Positions 53,151-62,426 of a DNA stretch of 64,000 bases are shown one piece after another. Both the position numbers and the translations under genes were made by a program. The stretch comes from Flavobacteriaceae bacterium NBU2973 (GTDB lineage Bacteria > Bacteroidota > Bacteroidia > Flavobacteriales > Flavobacteriaceae), in the NCBI GenBank assembly GCA_026162565.1, contig JAOEIQ010000001.1, positions 124,001 through 188,000 on the forward strand, read 5' to 3'. Numbering within the stretch: the first letter of the stretch is position 1; every line of letters begins with the position of its first letter. The notes beneath the pieces are model-generated. The model saw only the letters and a program-made list of their open reading frames with translations. It did no database searches and had not been told where the DNA came from.

Positions 53151-53645
53151 TTAATTTAATGTTGCTTCACCTAACATTGTTTCAACTAATTTTAGTTGTT
53201 TGTCTTTGTTAGATAATTCATCACGAACAACTTTTTCTGCTATCTCTACAGATAGACCAGCAACGTGATTTTTTAATTCTGCCATTGCAGATTTCTTTTC
53301 GCTTTCGATAGCTGTTTGCGCCTGCTCAATCATTTTGCTAGCTTGTGCTTGAGCTTCCTCTTTTGCATCAGCAATCATTTTAGCTTTAATCTCACGTGCT
53401 TCTTTTAACATAGTTTCTCTTTCTACACGTGCTTCTTTTAAAATACGTTCGTTATCAGCTTGAAGATTTTGCATTTCTAAACGAGCTTTCTCGGCAGATG
53501 CTAAAGCATCTTTAATTCCCTCTTCTCTGTCGCTAACAGCTCCAAGAATAGGTTTCCAAGCGAACTTTCTTAAAATGAATAACAGTATTAAAAATGTCAC
53601 TGCTGTCCAAAATACTAATCCAATACCAGGTGTAATTAAATCCAT
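53151..53645 (-). CDS. atpF: ATP synthase Fo subunit b
   Basis: 164 residues. One membrane helix (about 5-25, GIGLVFWTAVTFLILLFIL) is followed by a long charged helix (30-140) that forms the peripheral stalk. It connects Fo to delta/alpha. A hairpin lies between atpE and this gene, suggesting different transcript levels on either side. Confidence 0.95.
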   Translation of the reverse strand: MDLITPGIGLVFWTAVTFLILLFILRKFAWKPILGAVSDREEGIKDALASAEKARLEMQNLQADNERILKEARVERETMLKEAREIKAKMIADAKEEAQAQASKMIEQAQTAIESEKKSAMAELKNHVAGLSVEIAEKVVRDELSNKDKQLKLVETMLGEATLN

Positions 53646-53678
53646 TTCTTTATTATTTTGTAATAATTTAAATTTTTA

Positions 53679-53713
53679 AAACATAGAAGCAACCAACCGT
53701 TACTTCTATGTTT
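53679..53713 (-). promoter_or_regulatory. intercistronic hairpin between atpE and atpF
   Basis: AAACATAGAAG and CTTCTATGTTT form a perfect 11-bp stem with a 13-nt loop (CAAC and GTTA could extend it), 17 bp after the atpE stop; on the reverse strand TTTTAAAAATTT follows. It could stabilise the atpE 3' end or act as a partial terminator, raising atpE over downstream genes. Confidence 0.55.
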
Positions 53714-53729
53714 CAGTTTTTGGTTTTTC

Positions 53730-53954
<225 letters not shown>

Positions 53955-53958
53955 TTAA

Positions 53959-55044
53959 TTAATGATGTGCTTCTTCTGTTGCCATACCGAAGTATAAGGC
54001 AGACAGTATTGTAAATATATATGCTTGTATTGCTGTTACTATAATTTCAATTACAGTAATAAACAATGAAAATCCTACTGATACTGGAGCAATTGCTACA
54101 GTTTTAAATACAAATATTAATGACATTAATGCCAAGATGATAACGTGTCCTGCTGTAATGTTTGCAAACAAACGAATCATTAATGAAATTGGCTTAACGA
54201 ACATTCCTATAATCTCTATTGGCATTAAAAATATTTTCATTGGAACAGGAACACCTGGCATCCAGAAAATATGTTTCCAGTAATTTGCATTACCACTTAA
54301 TGTTGTTATGATGAAAGTGAAAATTGCTAGCGTTGCAGTAAATGCAATATTACCACTTAAATTGGCTCCGTTTAAAATTGGAATCAATCCAAAAATATTA
54401 TTAATCCATATAAAGAAAAAGATGGTTAATAAATACGGCATATATTTTTTGTATTTGTGCTCACCAATCATTGGTCTTGCAATCTCATCTCTAACAAATA
54501 CTACTAATGGTTCTAAAAACCCAGCTAATCCAGTTGGAACACCATCTTTAGATTTTGCATAACTACGTGCTGCAGATACAAAAAGAACAATTAGTAATAA
54601 TGCCGAAACAAACAACATTAATACGTTTCTAGTGATTGAGAAATTTAATGGCTTTACAGCATTTGTTGGGTGGTGTTCTTCATCAAATGTTACAGCTGTG
54701 GCATCATCATTTAACTGGTATATTTTTTCGTGAACCTTAACAAACTTTCCTCCATTAGCAGAAACAATTTCTTTTCCAGAATCATCATGATGAAAAGCAC
54801 TTGACATAAATGTTGTTAAACCATTGTCAGTCCATAATATTACTGGAAGTGGAATCGAAACAGCATCGTGCCCTTCGCCCCAAAGATGAAAGCCATGAGC
54901 ATCTTTAACGTGATGCAAAATCATTTCTTTTGGGTCAAATTTTTCGTCCTCTCCTGATTCCTTATTTTCTAATGCAAATCCTGTAGTTGAAATTGCTAAA
55001 AATAGTACTGAAAATAATACGCTTTTAAAGGTGCTTAATGTCAT
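53959..55044 (-). CDS. atpB: ATP synthase Fo subunit a with long periplasmic N-terminal extension
   Basis: 361 residues, about 90 longer than E. coli subunit a. The first 22 residues look like a signal peptide (FSVLFLAISTTGFALEN). About 110 extracytoplasmic residues follow, rich in His and acidic groups (DAHGFHLWGEGHDAV, FHHDDSG, FDEEHHPTN), before the membrane helices. The essential Arg is in SLMIRLFANITAGHVI. The extension is a known type in Bacteroidota subunit a proteins; its role is not known to me. The gene starts 127 bp after the small gene at 55172. Confidence 0.95.
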   Translation of the reverse strand: MTLSTFKSVLFSVLFLAISTTGFALENKESGEDEKFDPKEMILHHVKDAHGFHLWGEGHDAVSIPLPVILWTDNGLTTFMSSAFHHDDSGKEIVSANGGKFVKVHEKIYQLNDDATAVTFDEEHHPTNAVKPLNFSITRNVLMLFVSALLLIVLFVSAARSYAKSKDGVPTGLAGFLEPLVVFVRDEIARPMIGEHKYKKYMPYLLTIFFFIWINNIFGLIPILNGANLSGNIAFTATLAIFTFIITTLSGNANYWKHIFWMPGVPVPMKIFLMPIEIIGMFVKPISLMIRLFANITAGHVIILALMSLIFVFKTVAIAPVSVGFSLFITVIEIIVTAIQAYIFTILSALYFGMATEEAHH

Positions 55045-55171
55045 TATTTATGTATTAAAAATACCTTGCTTTAAATTCGGTGCAAATGTACGGACATTAA
55101 ATGAATTGACAAACTATATTTTAATGATATTTTTTAGTGATTTTTATCAAGATTTATACGACTTAAAAACA

Positions 55172-55570
55172 CTAATTTTTTTGAAGAAATATAGTTAGCG
55201 AGAAGACCTCAAAAAAGAGATAAATAAAGTATGGAATAAAGAAATTAAATACGTCTGGTTGTTTGTTTTCGAAATCTGAAACTAATAACGGAAGCAGAAA
55301 AACGATAGATAAAATCATTTTAATAAAGGTAGCAATCATAAAAACATTAAAAACATCTTTATTTCCAGAGTTGTATCTGTAATTAATTAATGTATACAAA
55401 GCAGTTGTTACAATAAAATGAAATGTATATAATTGCCATAATGGGAAGAAAAACTCAAAATCTTTTGCAAAATGATGTAACAAATAACTATGAATACCAA
55501 ACAAAGCTATTGTTAACAACACTGCTTGAATTAAAAAGCTAGATTGATTTTTTTTAAATTCTGAATTCAT
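55172..55570 (-). CDS. small four-helix membrane protein of the atp operon
   Basis: 132 residues with four predicted membrane helices (for example FLIQAVLLTIALFGIHSYLL and VFNVFMIATFIKMILSIVFLL). It resembles the flavobacterial DUF6168-type or AtpI-like proteins that sit between atpZ and atpB. Its start overlaps the atpZ stop by one base. A role in assembly of the c-ring, like AtpI, is plausible but unproven. Confidence 0.75.
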   Translation of the reverse strand: MNSEFKKNQSSFLIQAVLLTIALFGIHSYLLHHFAKDFEFFFPLWQLYTFHFIVTTALYTLINYRYNSGNKDVFNVFMIATFIKMILSIVFLLPLLVSDFENKQPDVFNFFIPYFIYLFFEVFSLTIFLQKN

Positions 55571-55827
55571 TAATCTTCATCTTTTGAAGCTGCAATAATA
55601 CGTCTTATTACATAAATTATAGCAATAATAACTGCACTTAATGACAGTGAAAGTGTATATAGATTGTGAGTATTAGGAAACTTCTCGTCTAACTTAACAC
55701 CAATAAAAGTGCCTACAGCAATGATTGAGAGCATTTGTATACCCATACTAGATAGGCGAGCGTAGTTTTTAAGCTGTTTTTTCTGATCCTGGTCTTTGAG
55801 GTGCTTCTTCTTGTTTTCGTTGGTCAT
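55570..55827 (-). CDS. atpZ: AtpZ/AtpI family protein
   Basis: 85 residues with two membrane helices (about 27-46, SSMGIQMLSIIAVGTFIGV, and 57-78, SLSLSAVIIAIIYVIRRI) after a basic N-terminus. GVKLDEKFPN between them is a family hallmark. The start lies inside the bactofilin gene (59-bp overlap in another frame); I keep it because the N-terminal KNYARLSS segment is conserved in homologues. AtpZ/AtpI proteins help Mg2+ transport or c-ring assembly. Confidence 0.85.
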   Translation of the reverse strand: MTNENKKKHLKDQDQKKQLKNYARLSSMGIQMLSIIAVGTFIGVKLDEKFPNTHNLYTLSLSLSAVIIAIIYVIRRIIAASKDED

Positions 55828-56206
55828 TACTCAATGCTTTTACAGCACCTTTCATACTACAAGTAGCATTAAAAGTTGCTCCTGGTTCTACAGCAAGTTT
55901 ACCAATAATAACTTCTCCTTCAATATGAGCAGTTGATTTTAAAGATAGTGTACCTGTTAAATGTAATTTTCCAGAAAACTTACCTTCAAAATCTGCGTTT
56001 TCGCCTTGTAATGTTCCTTTTATATATCCAGATTTACCAACTACCACTTTTCCTGGTGTTTTCACATTGCCTTCAATAGCACCATCAATTCTAAATGGCC
56101 CTTGACTTGTAATATCACCAACTATTTTAGTGCCTTGTGCTATAATATTCTGAGATGATGTTGTTTCCATGGTAGTTTTTTGTTTTTTATTGTCTGATGA
56201 AAACAT
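55769..56206 (-). CDS. bactofilin-family cytoskeletal protein
   Basis: 145 residues. A central right-handed beta-helix (about 20-110, repeats such as GTKIVGDITSQGPFRIDGAIEGN split by turns) forms the polymerising bactofilin core. The tails (MFSSDNKKQKT; QRKQEEAPQRP) are polar. The protein assembles into filaments near the membrane. The last 59 bp encode both its C-terminal tail and the AtpZ N-terminus in different frames. It starts 19 bp after sprE, so it may belong to the sprE transcript. Confidence 0.9.
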   Translation of the reverse strand: MFSSDNKKQKTTMETTSSQNIIAQGTKIVGDITSQGPFRIDGAIEGNVKTPGKVVVGKSGYIKGTLQGENADFEGKFSGKLHLTGTLSLKSTAHIEGEVIIGKLAVEPGATFNATCSMKGAVKALSNDQRKQEEAPQRPGSEKTA

Positions 56207-56225
56207 AACTGACGTTTTTATTGTT

Positions 56226-58781
56226 TTATTGCGATTCTAAATACTCCTGCAAATTCTTGTGAATTTGAATGGTCTTGTAGTTAGTTGATGATAAGGCAAT
56301 TACAGGTTTAGTGATATTAGCTCTGTTATTCTCGTTTAAAATATCATTTAATCCTTGCGATGCTTCAATACTTTTTAAGCCATGAACAACAACAAATTTA
56401 GTGTCTTTATCATAAAGATCTTGAGACGTGGTTAAATCGAAATATCGAACTTTTGCTACGGCTTCATCTAACTCTTTCTTAAATTTTTTAATATCCTCTG
56501 TTGAAGCGTTTTTAAATTCGTAAAGCGCTTTAAAACTTGATTCAGAATCATTACTCACAAATTCTTTTTTTGCTAACAGAGGCATAGATACTTGCATCAT
56601 TTGTTCTGCTCGCTTTCCTTCTGGTGTATTTGTGTAATTTAATGCAATAAAATTTATTGCTTCTTTGTAACTTTCATAGCCATATAGTCTTGCTTTAGCA
56701 GACGCTTTTAAAAATTCGAATTTAGGAACTATAGACTCTCCATCAAAAGCTAAAATCTGCTTATCAGCTTCGTTAATAACTGCAGCATAATTCTCTGTTT
56801 CGAATTCTCTGTATAATCTATTGTAAATAGCTTCTGGACTATTTTCATCCTCTGTTACACTTTCAGGGTTTAATAGAATAGCCGCATAACGTGAATCTGG
56901 GTATTTAGAGATAATGTCATTTTTAGCAATCTCTGCTTCATTATTCTCTCCTAGTAATTCATAAATTTTAAACAGATTATATTTAGACGGCAGAATCAGA
57001 CGCTCCTCTGGATTACTTTTTAATAATTCTTGAAGCTTATCTTTTGCTAAATTATACTCTTTAAATTTCTCTTTGTAGATTATACCTAATTGATAGTAAG
57101 CGAAATTTCGTTCTTGATAAATACTATCTGAAGCTTTTTCTCCTGTAGGTATTTTAGCTATGTAAAATTGCGGATCGAATAATTCATCTTCTGATGCATT
57201 AGCTAAATCATCAACCTCTTCATCATCATCATTAAAGTTAGTAGTGTTTTTATTAGAACGCCTCCAATTATCCTCTAAAGGTCTATCTCCCCAAATTTTA
57301 TTAAACTGGTTTTTTCCGTAGGAAACTGTTGTTTGATTGTAAAAGTAAAAAGACGATTGATTTGGTCCTCCTGGTATCCCTGGAGGTCCGCCAACAATAT
57401 TATTATTAACTGTATTTAAGCCATTATTTTCTAGTGCTTCCAAAGCTTCTTGTCGCTCTCTTTCTTCTTCAGCTTTTTGTTTTAACTCATCTGTGTATTT
57501 TGTAAAATACGCAAGTTTAGCTTCATCTGTTAAACTCATTAGATTTAAAATACTATCGTCTCTAACGGCAATACCTTCATAGTAAATCACATCGTCTAAA
57601 TTATCACGCTTTCGCTTAATAATTCTATAAGGTTTGCTATCTCTAACAAGATTTTGCATTGTACTATCATAATACGCTCCAGCTAAACTATACTCTGTAT
57701 TGTCAAAGTTAATTTCAGCAAGGGTTTCATGATTTTTAGCTTTAAGAATTTTGTCTTGAGAACTGGTTCTTAAAGATTTATTGTAATATCTAATAGCTAA
57801 AGAATCTGAACCATTTGTTAAATGATATTCGCCTATGTGATGGTAAATTTTATCCAAATAAGGTCTGTTCTCACGATACTCTTCCATGTCTGTTAAAAGC
57901 TCCATGTGTGCTAATTTATCTCCATTTTCAAAATCGAAATTTTTAGCTTTTTGTAAATAGGCATTTACCAGATAAATTCTAGGAATCTTTCTGTTTAGAT
58001 CTATTACTTCTTGAAAGGCAATGTTTGCACTATCCTTGTAGCCTAAAGCATTATAAAGTTGACCTTCAATAAAGTTATAACGCCCTTTTTCATCATTGTT
58101 TTTTGTAGCATTTGAAGCAATCTTCATTTGAGTAAGAGCACTATCTAAAGATTTTGTGTTTATGTATGCTTGAGCCAACATAGAAGTCGCATCTGCTAAA
58201 TCTTGGTCTTTAATATTTCCTTCTTCTTGATCTAATAATCGCTTAAGGTTTTTAATGGCTAACTCATCATTTTCTAAACGAATATTAGCTTTTTCTCTCC
58301 AAATTTTTGCTTGGTTAATTTTATCACTTGCAGGATACTTGTACAAGATGTAATTAAATGCTTCTAGAGCAGGAACAAAGCGTTGATCGAAATAACGAGC
58401 TTTACCTAAAAGTAAATAGGCTTCATCAATTTGAGGATTTTTCTCTTTACCTTGAATATTCATTCCATGCTTTTGAACAGCCTTCACAGCTTTTTCTTCG
58501 GCACGAGTAAAATTTTCATTTTTAGATTGGCCAGGAAGTTGCACATCATCAGATACTTCCATTCTTTCTATAGGAAGTATGTCCCAATAATTATCGAAAT
58601 AAGAATCTATAAGAGCACTCTTACCATCTTCAAGTGCATTGTACCCATTAAAAAGTGTATTGTATTCTGCAGTGACAGCATGAAAATTTCTACTAATAAA
58701 GTTGTCTTTTTTTCTAGAGCAACTCACAATTAATAGTGTCGCAAAAGCGATTAATGATATACTTCTAAAAGATGTTTTCAT
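56226..58781 (-). CDS. sprE: type IX secretion/gliding lipoprotein SprE (PorW)
   Basis: 851 residues, the expected length. The lipoprotein signal ends LLIVSC (Cys near 21). The mature start SRKKDNFISRNFHAVTAEYNTLFNGYNALEDG, split here for length, is characteristic of SprE/PorW. From about residue 110 there are many TPR units (YILYKYPASDKINQAKIWREK). It is an outer-membrane lipoprotein needed for gliding and T9SS export, linking PorN-like rings to the translocon in models from Porphyromonas. It is the upstream partner gene of the bactofilin/atp operon and matches the T9SS cargo at 19509. Confidence 0.88.
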   Translation of the reverse strand: MKTSFRSISLIAFATLLIVSCSRKKDNFISRNFHAVTAEYNTLFNGYNALEDGKSALIDSYFDNYWDILPIERMEVSDDVQLPGQSKNENFTRAEEKAVKAVQKHGMNIQGKEKNPQIDEAYLLLGKARYFDQRFVPALEAFNYILYKYPASDKINQAKIWREKANIRLENDELAIKNLKRLLDQEEGNIKDQDLADATSMLAQAYINTKSLDSALTQMKIASNATKNNDEKGRYNFIEGQLYNALGYKDSANIAFQEVIDLNRKIPRIYLVNAYLQKAKNFDFENGDKLAHMELLTDMEEYRENRPYLDKIYHHIGEYHLTNGSDSLAIRYYNKSLRTSSQDKILKAKNHETLAEINFDNTEYSLAGAYYDSTMQNLVRDSKPYRIIKRKRDNLDDVIYYEGIAVRDDSILNLMSLTDEAKLAYFTKYTDELKQKAEEERERQEALEALENNGLNTVNNNIVGGPPGIPGGPNQSSFYFYNQTTVSYGKNQFNKIWGDRPLEDNWRRSNKNTTNFNDDDEEVDDLANASEDELFDPQFYIAKIPTGEKASDSIYQERNFAYYQLGIIYKEKFKEYNLAKDKLQELLKSNPEERLILPSKYNLFKIYELLGENNEAEIAKNDIISKYPDSRYAAILLNPESVTEDENSPEAIYNRLYREFETENYAAVINEADKQILAFDGESIVPKFEFLKASAKARLYGYESYKEAINFIALNYTNTPEGKRAEQMMQVSMPLLAKKEFVSNDSESSFKALYEFKNASTEDIKKFKKELDEAVAKVRYFDLTTSQDLYDKDTKFVVVHGLKSIEASQGLNDILNENNRANITKPVIALSSTNYKTIQIHKNLQEYLESQ

Positions 58782-58975
58782 TTACTTAAAAATTTTTATC
58801 CCTCTTTTAGGAATAAAATAAAAATTTACTAAATAAATCAACCGCTTCGCTTTCGTGTAAAAAATTGTTTTTCTTTTGTTTAGTAAGTAAGAAAATAAAT
58901 TTATTTAAACTCATTTCAAACGTTGGTAAATTTAGACATTATAATAACTGCAAAGTCAAGCTATTATTATGTAGA

Positions 58976-58994
58976 TACCAACTAAATGTTGGTA
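58976..58994. repeat. hairpin in the gap upstream of sprE
   Basis: TACCAAC, TAAAT loop, GTTGGTA: a perfect 7-bp stem. It lies in the 266-bp gap (58782-59047) between the ABC ATPase stop and sprE. I see nothing else convincing in that gap; a 63-codon forward frame there looks random. Confidence 0.5.
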
Positions 58995-59047
58995 CTGGCA
59001 GTAAAAATAAGCATCTTTTTGGATTTACCTATCAAATCACTTTTTTT

Positions 59048-59755
59048 TTAGGATGAGCTCTGGGAAGCAAAGTGAGCTTCTAATTCTTTTAAAGTAGCCT
59101 CACTTGTTCGGATATCTTTGATGACTTCTCCTTTTTCTAAAACTACTATTCGCTCACAAACTTCAGTTACATGCATTAAATCGTGACTAGAGACTAAAAC
59201 AGAAATTTCTCTATCGTCTGCTAGTTTTTTTATAATTTGCTTTAAACGAATTTGAGTTGTAGGATCGAGATTAGCAAAAGGTTCATCGAGTATTACTACT
59301 TCAGGATTTCCAATTAGTGCTGCAACAATTCCAGCTTTTTTCTGATTACCTTTACTTAAGTCTCTTAAATACTTTTTTGCACCTATAATTTCACCATTGA
59401 AAAAGTCTTCAAATTGTGATACTAATGCATCTACATCAGCTTTATTTTGACCTCTTAAATCGCCAATAAAATAAAAGTATTCTTCAGGAGTTAAATACCC
59501 AATTAAAAAACTTTCATCTATAAAAGATGATGTGAAAGGTTTCCAGTCTTCACTCTCACTTACAACAATATTATTGCTAGTTATTCTTCCAGTAGTTGGT
59601 TTAATTAAATCTAATAAAAGGCTAAAAAAAGTTGTTTTACCAGCTCCATTATTACCAACTAGACCAAAACTTTGCCCTTTTGGAATATCTAAGTTTTCAA
59701 TATTTAAAACCGTATTAGAACCGTAAGATTTTGAAAGATTATGTGATTGTATCAT
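59048..59755 (-). CDS. ABC transporter ATP-binding protein
   Basis: 235 residues, one complete ABC ATPase: Walker A GNNGAGKTT (near 35), signature LSKGNQKK and Walker B VVILDEPFANLDP. It starts 12 bp after the permease-like gene and should power it. The order regulator, small membrane protein, permease, ATPase is like exporters of the antibiotic-resistance/lipid-related class, but the substrate is unknown. Confidence 0.92.
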   Translation of the reverse strand: MIQSHNLSKSYGSNTVLNIENLDIPKGQSFGLVGNNGAGKTTFFSLLLDLIKPTTGRITSNNIVVSESEDWKPFTSSFIDESFLIGYLTPEEYFYFIGDLRGQNKADVDALVSQFEDFFNGEIIGAKKYLRDLSKGNQKKAGIVAALIGNPEVVILDEPFANLDPTTQIRLKQIIKKLADDREISVLVSSHDLMHVTEVCERIVVLEKGEVIKDIRTSEATLKELEAHFASQSSS

Positions 59756-59767
59756 GCTTTTTATTTT

Positions 59768-61246
59768 TTATGTGTTTTGACTAAATGCGTCAATCATTTT
59801 ATATTTAGAATCTTGATATTTTTGAGTAATGAAATCCATTATTTTATGATGAAAAACAATTCCTAAAAGGCCAAGAATTAGTAATACAGCTATTGCGACT
59901 TCAAAACTTACTAACCAATTTACTATTCCGAAAATTGCCATTGGAATTATCATTAATGGAATACCTATAATCCATTGTACAGCTCCAGTTCCTTGAAAAT
60001 TAAATGCAGCTTTTTGATCGAGCTCTATTTTTTTTCTATTAAAAGAGCCTCCATACAAAATGACATGTGTATTTACTCCAATATTATAGACTGCTGCTGC
60101 AAAATGGGCTAGCAAAATTTTCCATCCAAAATACACGTAAGGAATACTTAAAACAAATAATAAAACAACACTTAAAGTCATTAATGTATGTTTAGATCGT
60201 AAGTAATCTTTGTATGGAATATTCTGACTCATTAATAGTTTGTAATAACCACTATCCCAAGCAGGAATAAACTGCCCGAAATTAATTAAGAAAATCCCAG
60301 TAACAAATATTCCAATAAAAGCAAACATAAATGTCATTTCTCGATACATTGGCTGTGGATAAAAGAATAAACCGTAGAGTAATCCTAAACCAAGCATCCA
60401 CAATGATGATTTTGTACGTTTATTTCTAGTTAGTAATTTAATATCTAATTGCATAAAAGGAGCCACAGATCCAAAGCGTTTTGTCCATTCTAAATTTGTA
60501 GATTTAGCTTGAGTAGCTTTAACCTTTAGTGAGCTATCTAAAAACAGCTTTTGTCTCAAAGATTTAAAGTTTGCAAAGTATAATGCTGCTAATAATGCTA
60601 TTGGCATTAGAATGTAAATTGGATTCTCTGTTATGGTGATAACGGCATTACCTAATAATTCAGCAAGGTTAATAATATTAAAATGATTGAGTGCAAACAA
60701 GCCTCCAACAACCGCAATAATTGGTAAAAAAGATAATTCTGTTTCGGCAGAAATGCTCTCGAATACAAAATTGAGATAGTTACTTATTAATGTTAAAAGT
60801 AACATCACTAACATCCAAATTAAAATTGGACCAGTAGCATATCCTTTTGATATTAAAATAATTCCGAAAGGAATAACAGCAAATAATGGTAAAAAATTAA
60901 AAAAATTAGTTGCTGATTTTCCTAAAACATAATTAACAACTGATGAGCGTTTTATGGGTAATGTTAATAAGGGTTTGACACTCATTACTGGTAATTTTTG
61001 AAAAAAGAACCGAATGAATAAATCTCCTAAAAACCAGAAAAATAAAAATCCATTAGCGACAACAAATGGATCGCTATCTGGATATACTTTTTTAAGTATT
61101 GGATACAAGGCAAATCCCATTATAAGAAACATTGCCACAAAGTAAAGAGCAAAAAAAACGAGTAAAATATTGAGTAATAAATTTTTTTGCCAATAGCTAG
61201 AACGAAAATATTGTTTCCACTCTAAATTCAAGAAGTGCTTGATCAT
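59768..61246 (-). CDS. ABC-type permease protein (DUF5687-like)
   Basis: 492 residues with about 12 predicted membrane helices (LLLNILLVFFALYFVAMFLIM; MFAFIGIFVTGIFLINFGQF). The opening IKHFLNLEWKQYFRSSYWQKNL is typical of the DUF5687 family seen with ABC ATPases in flavobacteria. It forms the membrane part of an exporter with the ATPase 12 bp downstream. No substrate motif is present. Confidence 0.82.
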   Translation of the reverse strand: MIKHFLNLEWKQYFRSSYWQKNLLLNILLVFFALYFVAMFLIMGFALYPILKKVYPDSDPFVVANGFLFFWFLGDLFIRFFFQKLPVMSVKPLLTLPIKRSSVVNYVLGKSATNFFNFLPLFAVIPFGIILISKGYATGPILIWMLVMLLLTLISNYLNFVFESISAETELSFLPIIAVVGGLFALNHFNIINLAELLGNAVITITENPIYILMPIALLAALYFANFKSLRQKLFLDSSLKVKATQAKSTNLEWTKRFGSVAPFMQLDIKLLTRNKRTKSSLWMLGLGLLYGLFFYPQPMYREMTFMFAFIGIFVTGIFLINFGQFIPAWDSGYYKLLMSQNIPYKDYLRSKHTLMTLSVVLLFVLSIPYVYFGWKILLAHFAAAVYNIGVNTHVILYGGSFNRKKIELDQKAAFNFQGTGAVQWIIGIPLMIIPMAIFGIVNWLVSFEVAIAVLLILGLLGIVFHHKIMDFITQKYQDSKYKMIDAFSQNT

Positions 61247-61301
61247 AATTTGGTTGCGTTTAATACCATTAGTAAACTTAAGTGTTAATTTGTTACAAAA
61301 A

Positions 61302-61997
61302 TTATTTTAAAATATAATCAGAATATTGTTTTGCAAATTGTTTTGCAAGTTTAGGATTTACAATTTGAGTAGAAATTACTAAAATCATTACATATATAGA
61401 AAAAGAACCTACAAATAAAATATTTGCAGTTGTGGACCAATGTAGATTATCCTGAAAAAGAATTGGAGTATACGTGCCAATATTGATAAAGTGAATAATA
61501 CCTCCTAATTGCATAATAACATTATCAAACAGCCATTTCTTATTGGTCTCTTTTTTAGTTTTTTTAACTTTTTTTGCTTTAAAAATCATTAGAAGAAATG
61601 GGGTAATAAACAGCAAGATTACTATAATATTTACTACAAGCTCTTTATTATTAATAGCAACAAATACTATATAAAAAGTGTATACTAATAAAGCTAAAAA
61701 GAGGATTTTTGGTGGTTTTAAATATTCTAAAAATGCTTTCCAAACTAGTTTTCTATAATATCTATTTAGATGTTTAGTTTTTTCTTCTACTACAGAAGAA
61801 AAGCCCATTATGCCAAATTTTTTAAATTCAATTTCTAAAGCATCTTCAAAAGTAATTTCACTATTATTAGATAATTTTTCTTCAATACTTGAGGCTAAAT
61901 GATCTACCAATTCTAATTCTACATCATAGAAGTCGACATAATGTTTTTTTACAAAAACGTGCAGCTTTTCTATTTCTAGTTCTGTTAGTTTTATCAT
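61302..61997 (-). CDS. membrane protein with N-terminal HAAS-like domain
   Basis: 231 residues. The first 75 residues (LTELEIEKLHVFVKKHYVDFYDVELELVDHLAS split by hydrophilic turns) look like the helical HAAS-type domain common next to PadR regulators. Three to four membrane helices follow (ILFLALLVYTFYIVFVAINN and VNIIVILLFITPFLLMIFKA). The start shares one base with the padR stop (TAATG), so they are translated together. It may sense or transmit a membrane signal with PadR. Confidence 0.75.
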   Translation of the reverse strand: MIKLTELEIEKLHVFVKKHYVDFYDVELELVDHLASSIEEKLSNNSEITFEDALEIEFKKFGIMGFSSVVEEKTKHLNRYYRKLVWKAFLEYLKPPKILFLALLVYTFYIVFVAINNKELVVNIIVILLFITPFLLMIFKAKKVKKTKKETNKKWLFDNVIMQLGGIIHFINIGTYTPILFQDNLHWSTTANILFVGSFSIYVMILVISTQIVNPKLAKQFAKQYSDYILK

Positions 61998-62335
61998 TAC
62001 TCTAAACTAAATTTTGGGCTAATAAACGTTTGCATAGTTTTAATATATTCTTCCAATTCAGATAGTTTATTAGAGGTTTCTTTATTGCCCTTTTCAGTAA
62101 GCTTATAATATTTTCTTGTACGATTTTCAACTTTAGCAATTTCAACATCTAAAAACCCTTGCGCCTCTAATTTGTGAAGTGCTGGATATAATGCACCTTC
62201 AGTTATATTTAATTCTCCTTGCGTTATTTTTTTTACTTTTTGGGTAATTTCATAACCATACATTTTATCACTCTCATCTAAAAGTTTTAAGATTATAGTA
62301 ATAAGACTTCCCTTATATAATTTAGAATTACTCAT
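61997..62335 (-). CDS. PadR-family transcriptional regulator
   Basis: 112 residues, a winged helix-turn-helix with the PadR signature LYKGSLITIILKLLDESDKMYGYEI split by the usual loop, and LNITEGALYPALHKLEAQGFLDVE. It probably represses this ABC exporter operon and itself; a -7 element and an imperfect dyad sit immediately upstream. The predicted transcript start is at or next to the ATG. Confidence 0.93.
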   Translation of the reverse strand: MSNSKLYKGSLITIILKLLDESDKMYGYEITQKVKKITQGELNITEGALYPALHKLEAQGFLDVEIAKVENRTRKYYKLTEKGNKETSNKLSELEEYIKTMQTFISPKFSLE

Positions 62336-62342
62336 AATAAAT

Positions 62343-62370
62343 CAAATATATACATAATTTTCTTATGCAT
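62343..62370 (-). promoter_or_regulatory. padR promoter with operator-like dyad
   Basis: Reverse strand -7 TATATTTG (62350-62343) ends 7 bp before the padR ATG (62335). Directly upstream an imperfect 8-bp dyad, ATACATAA / TTATGCAT (62350-62370, one mismatch, 5-bp spacer), covers the region between the -7 and -33 positions, where PadR would block RNA polymerase. Confidence 0.6.
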
Positions 62371-62426
62371 ATGTAAATTAGGTATAATTTTTTCTTAATT
62401 ACATCTATTAACCTTTATTGCTTCCT

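Noticed and set aside
58865-59056. 63-codon forward frame in the gap before sprE
   Set aside because: Composition is random-looking (many Phe, Lys, Asn), there is no promoter and no recognisable motif, and it overlaps the ABC ATPase stop. Treated as chance.
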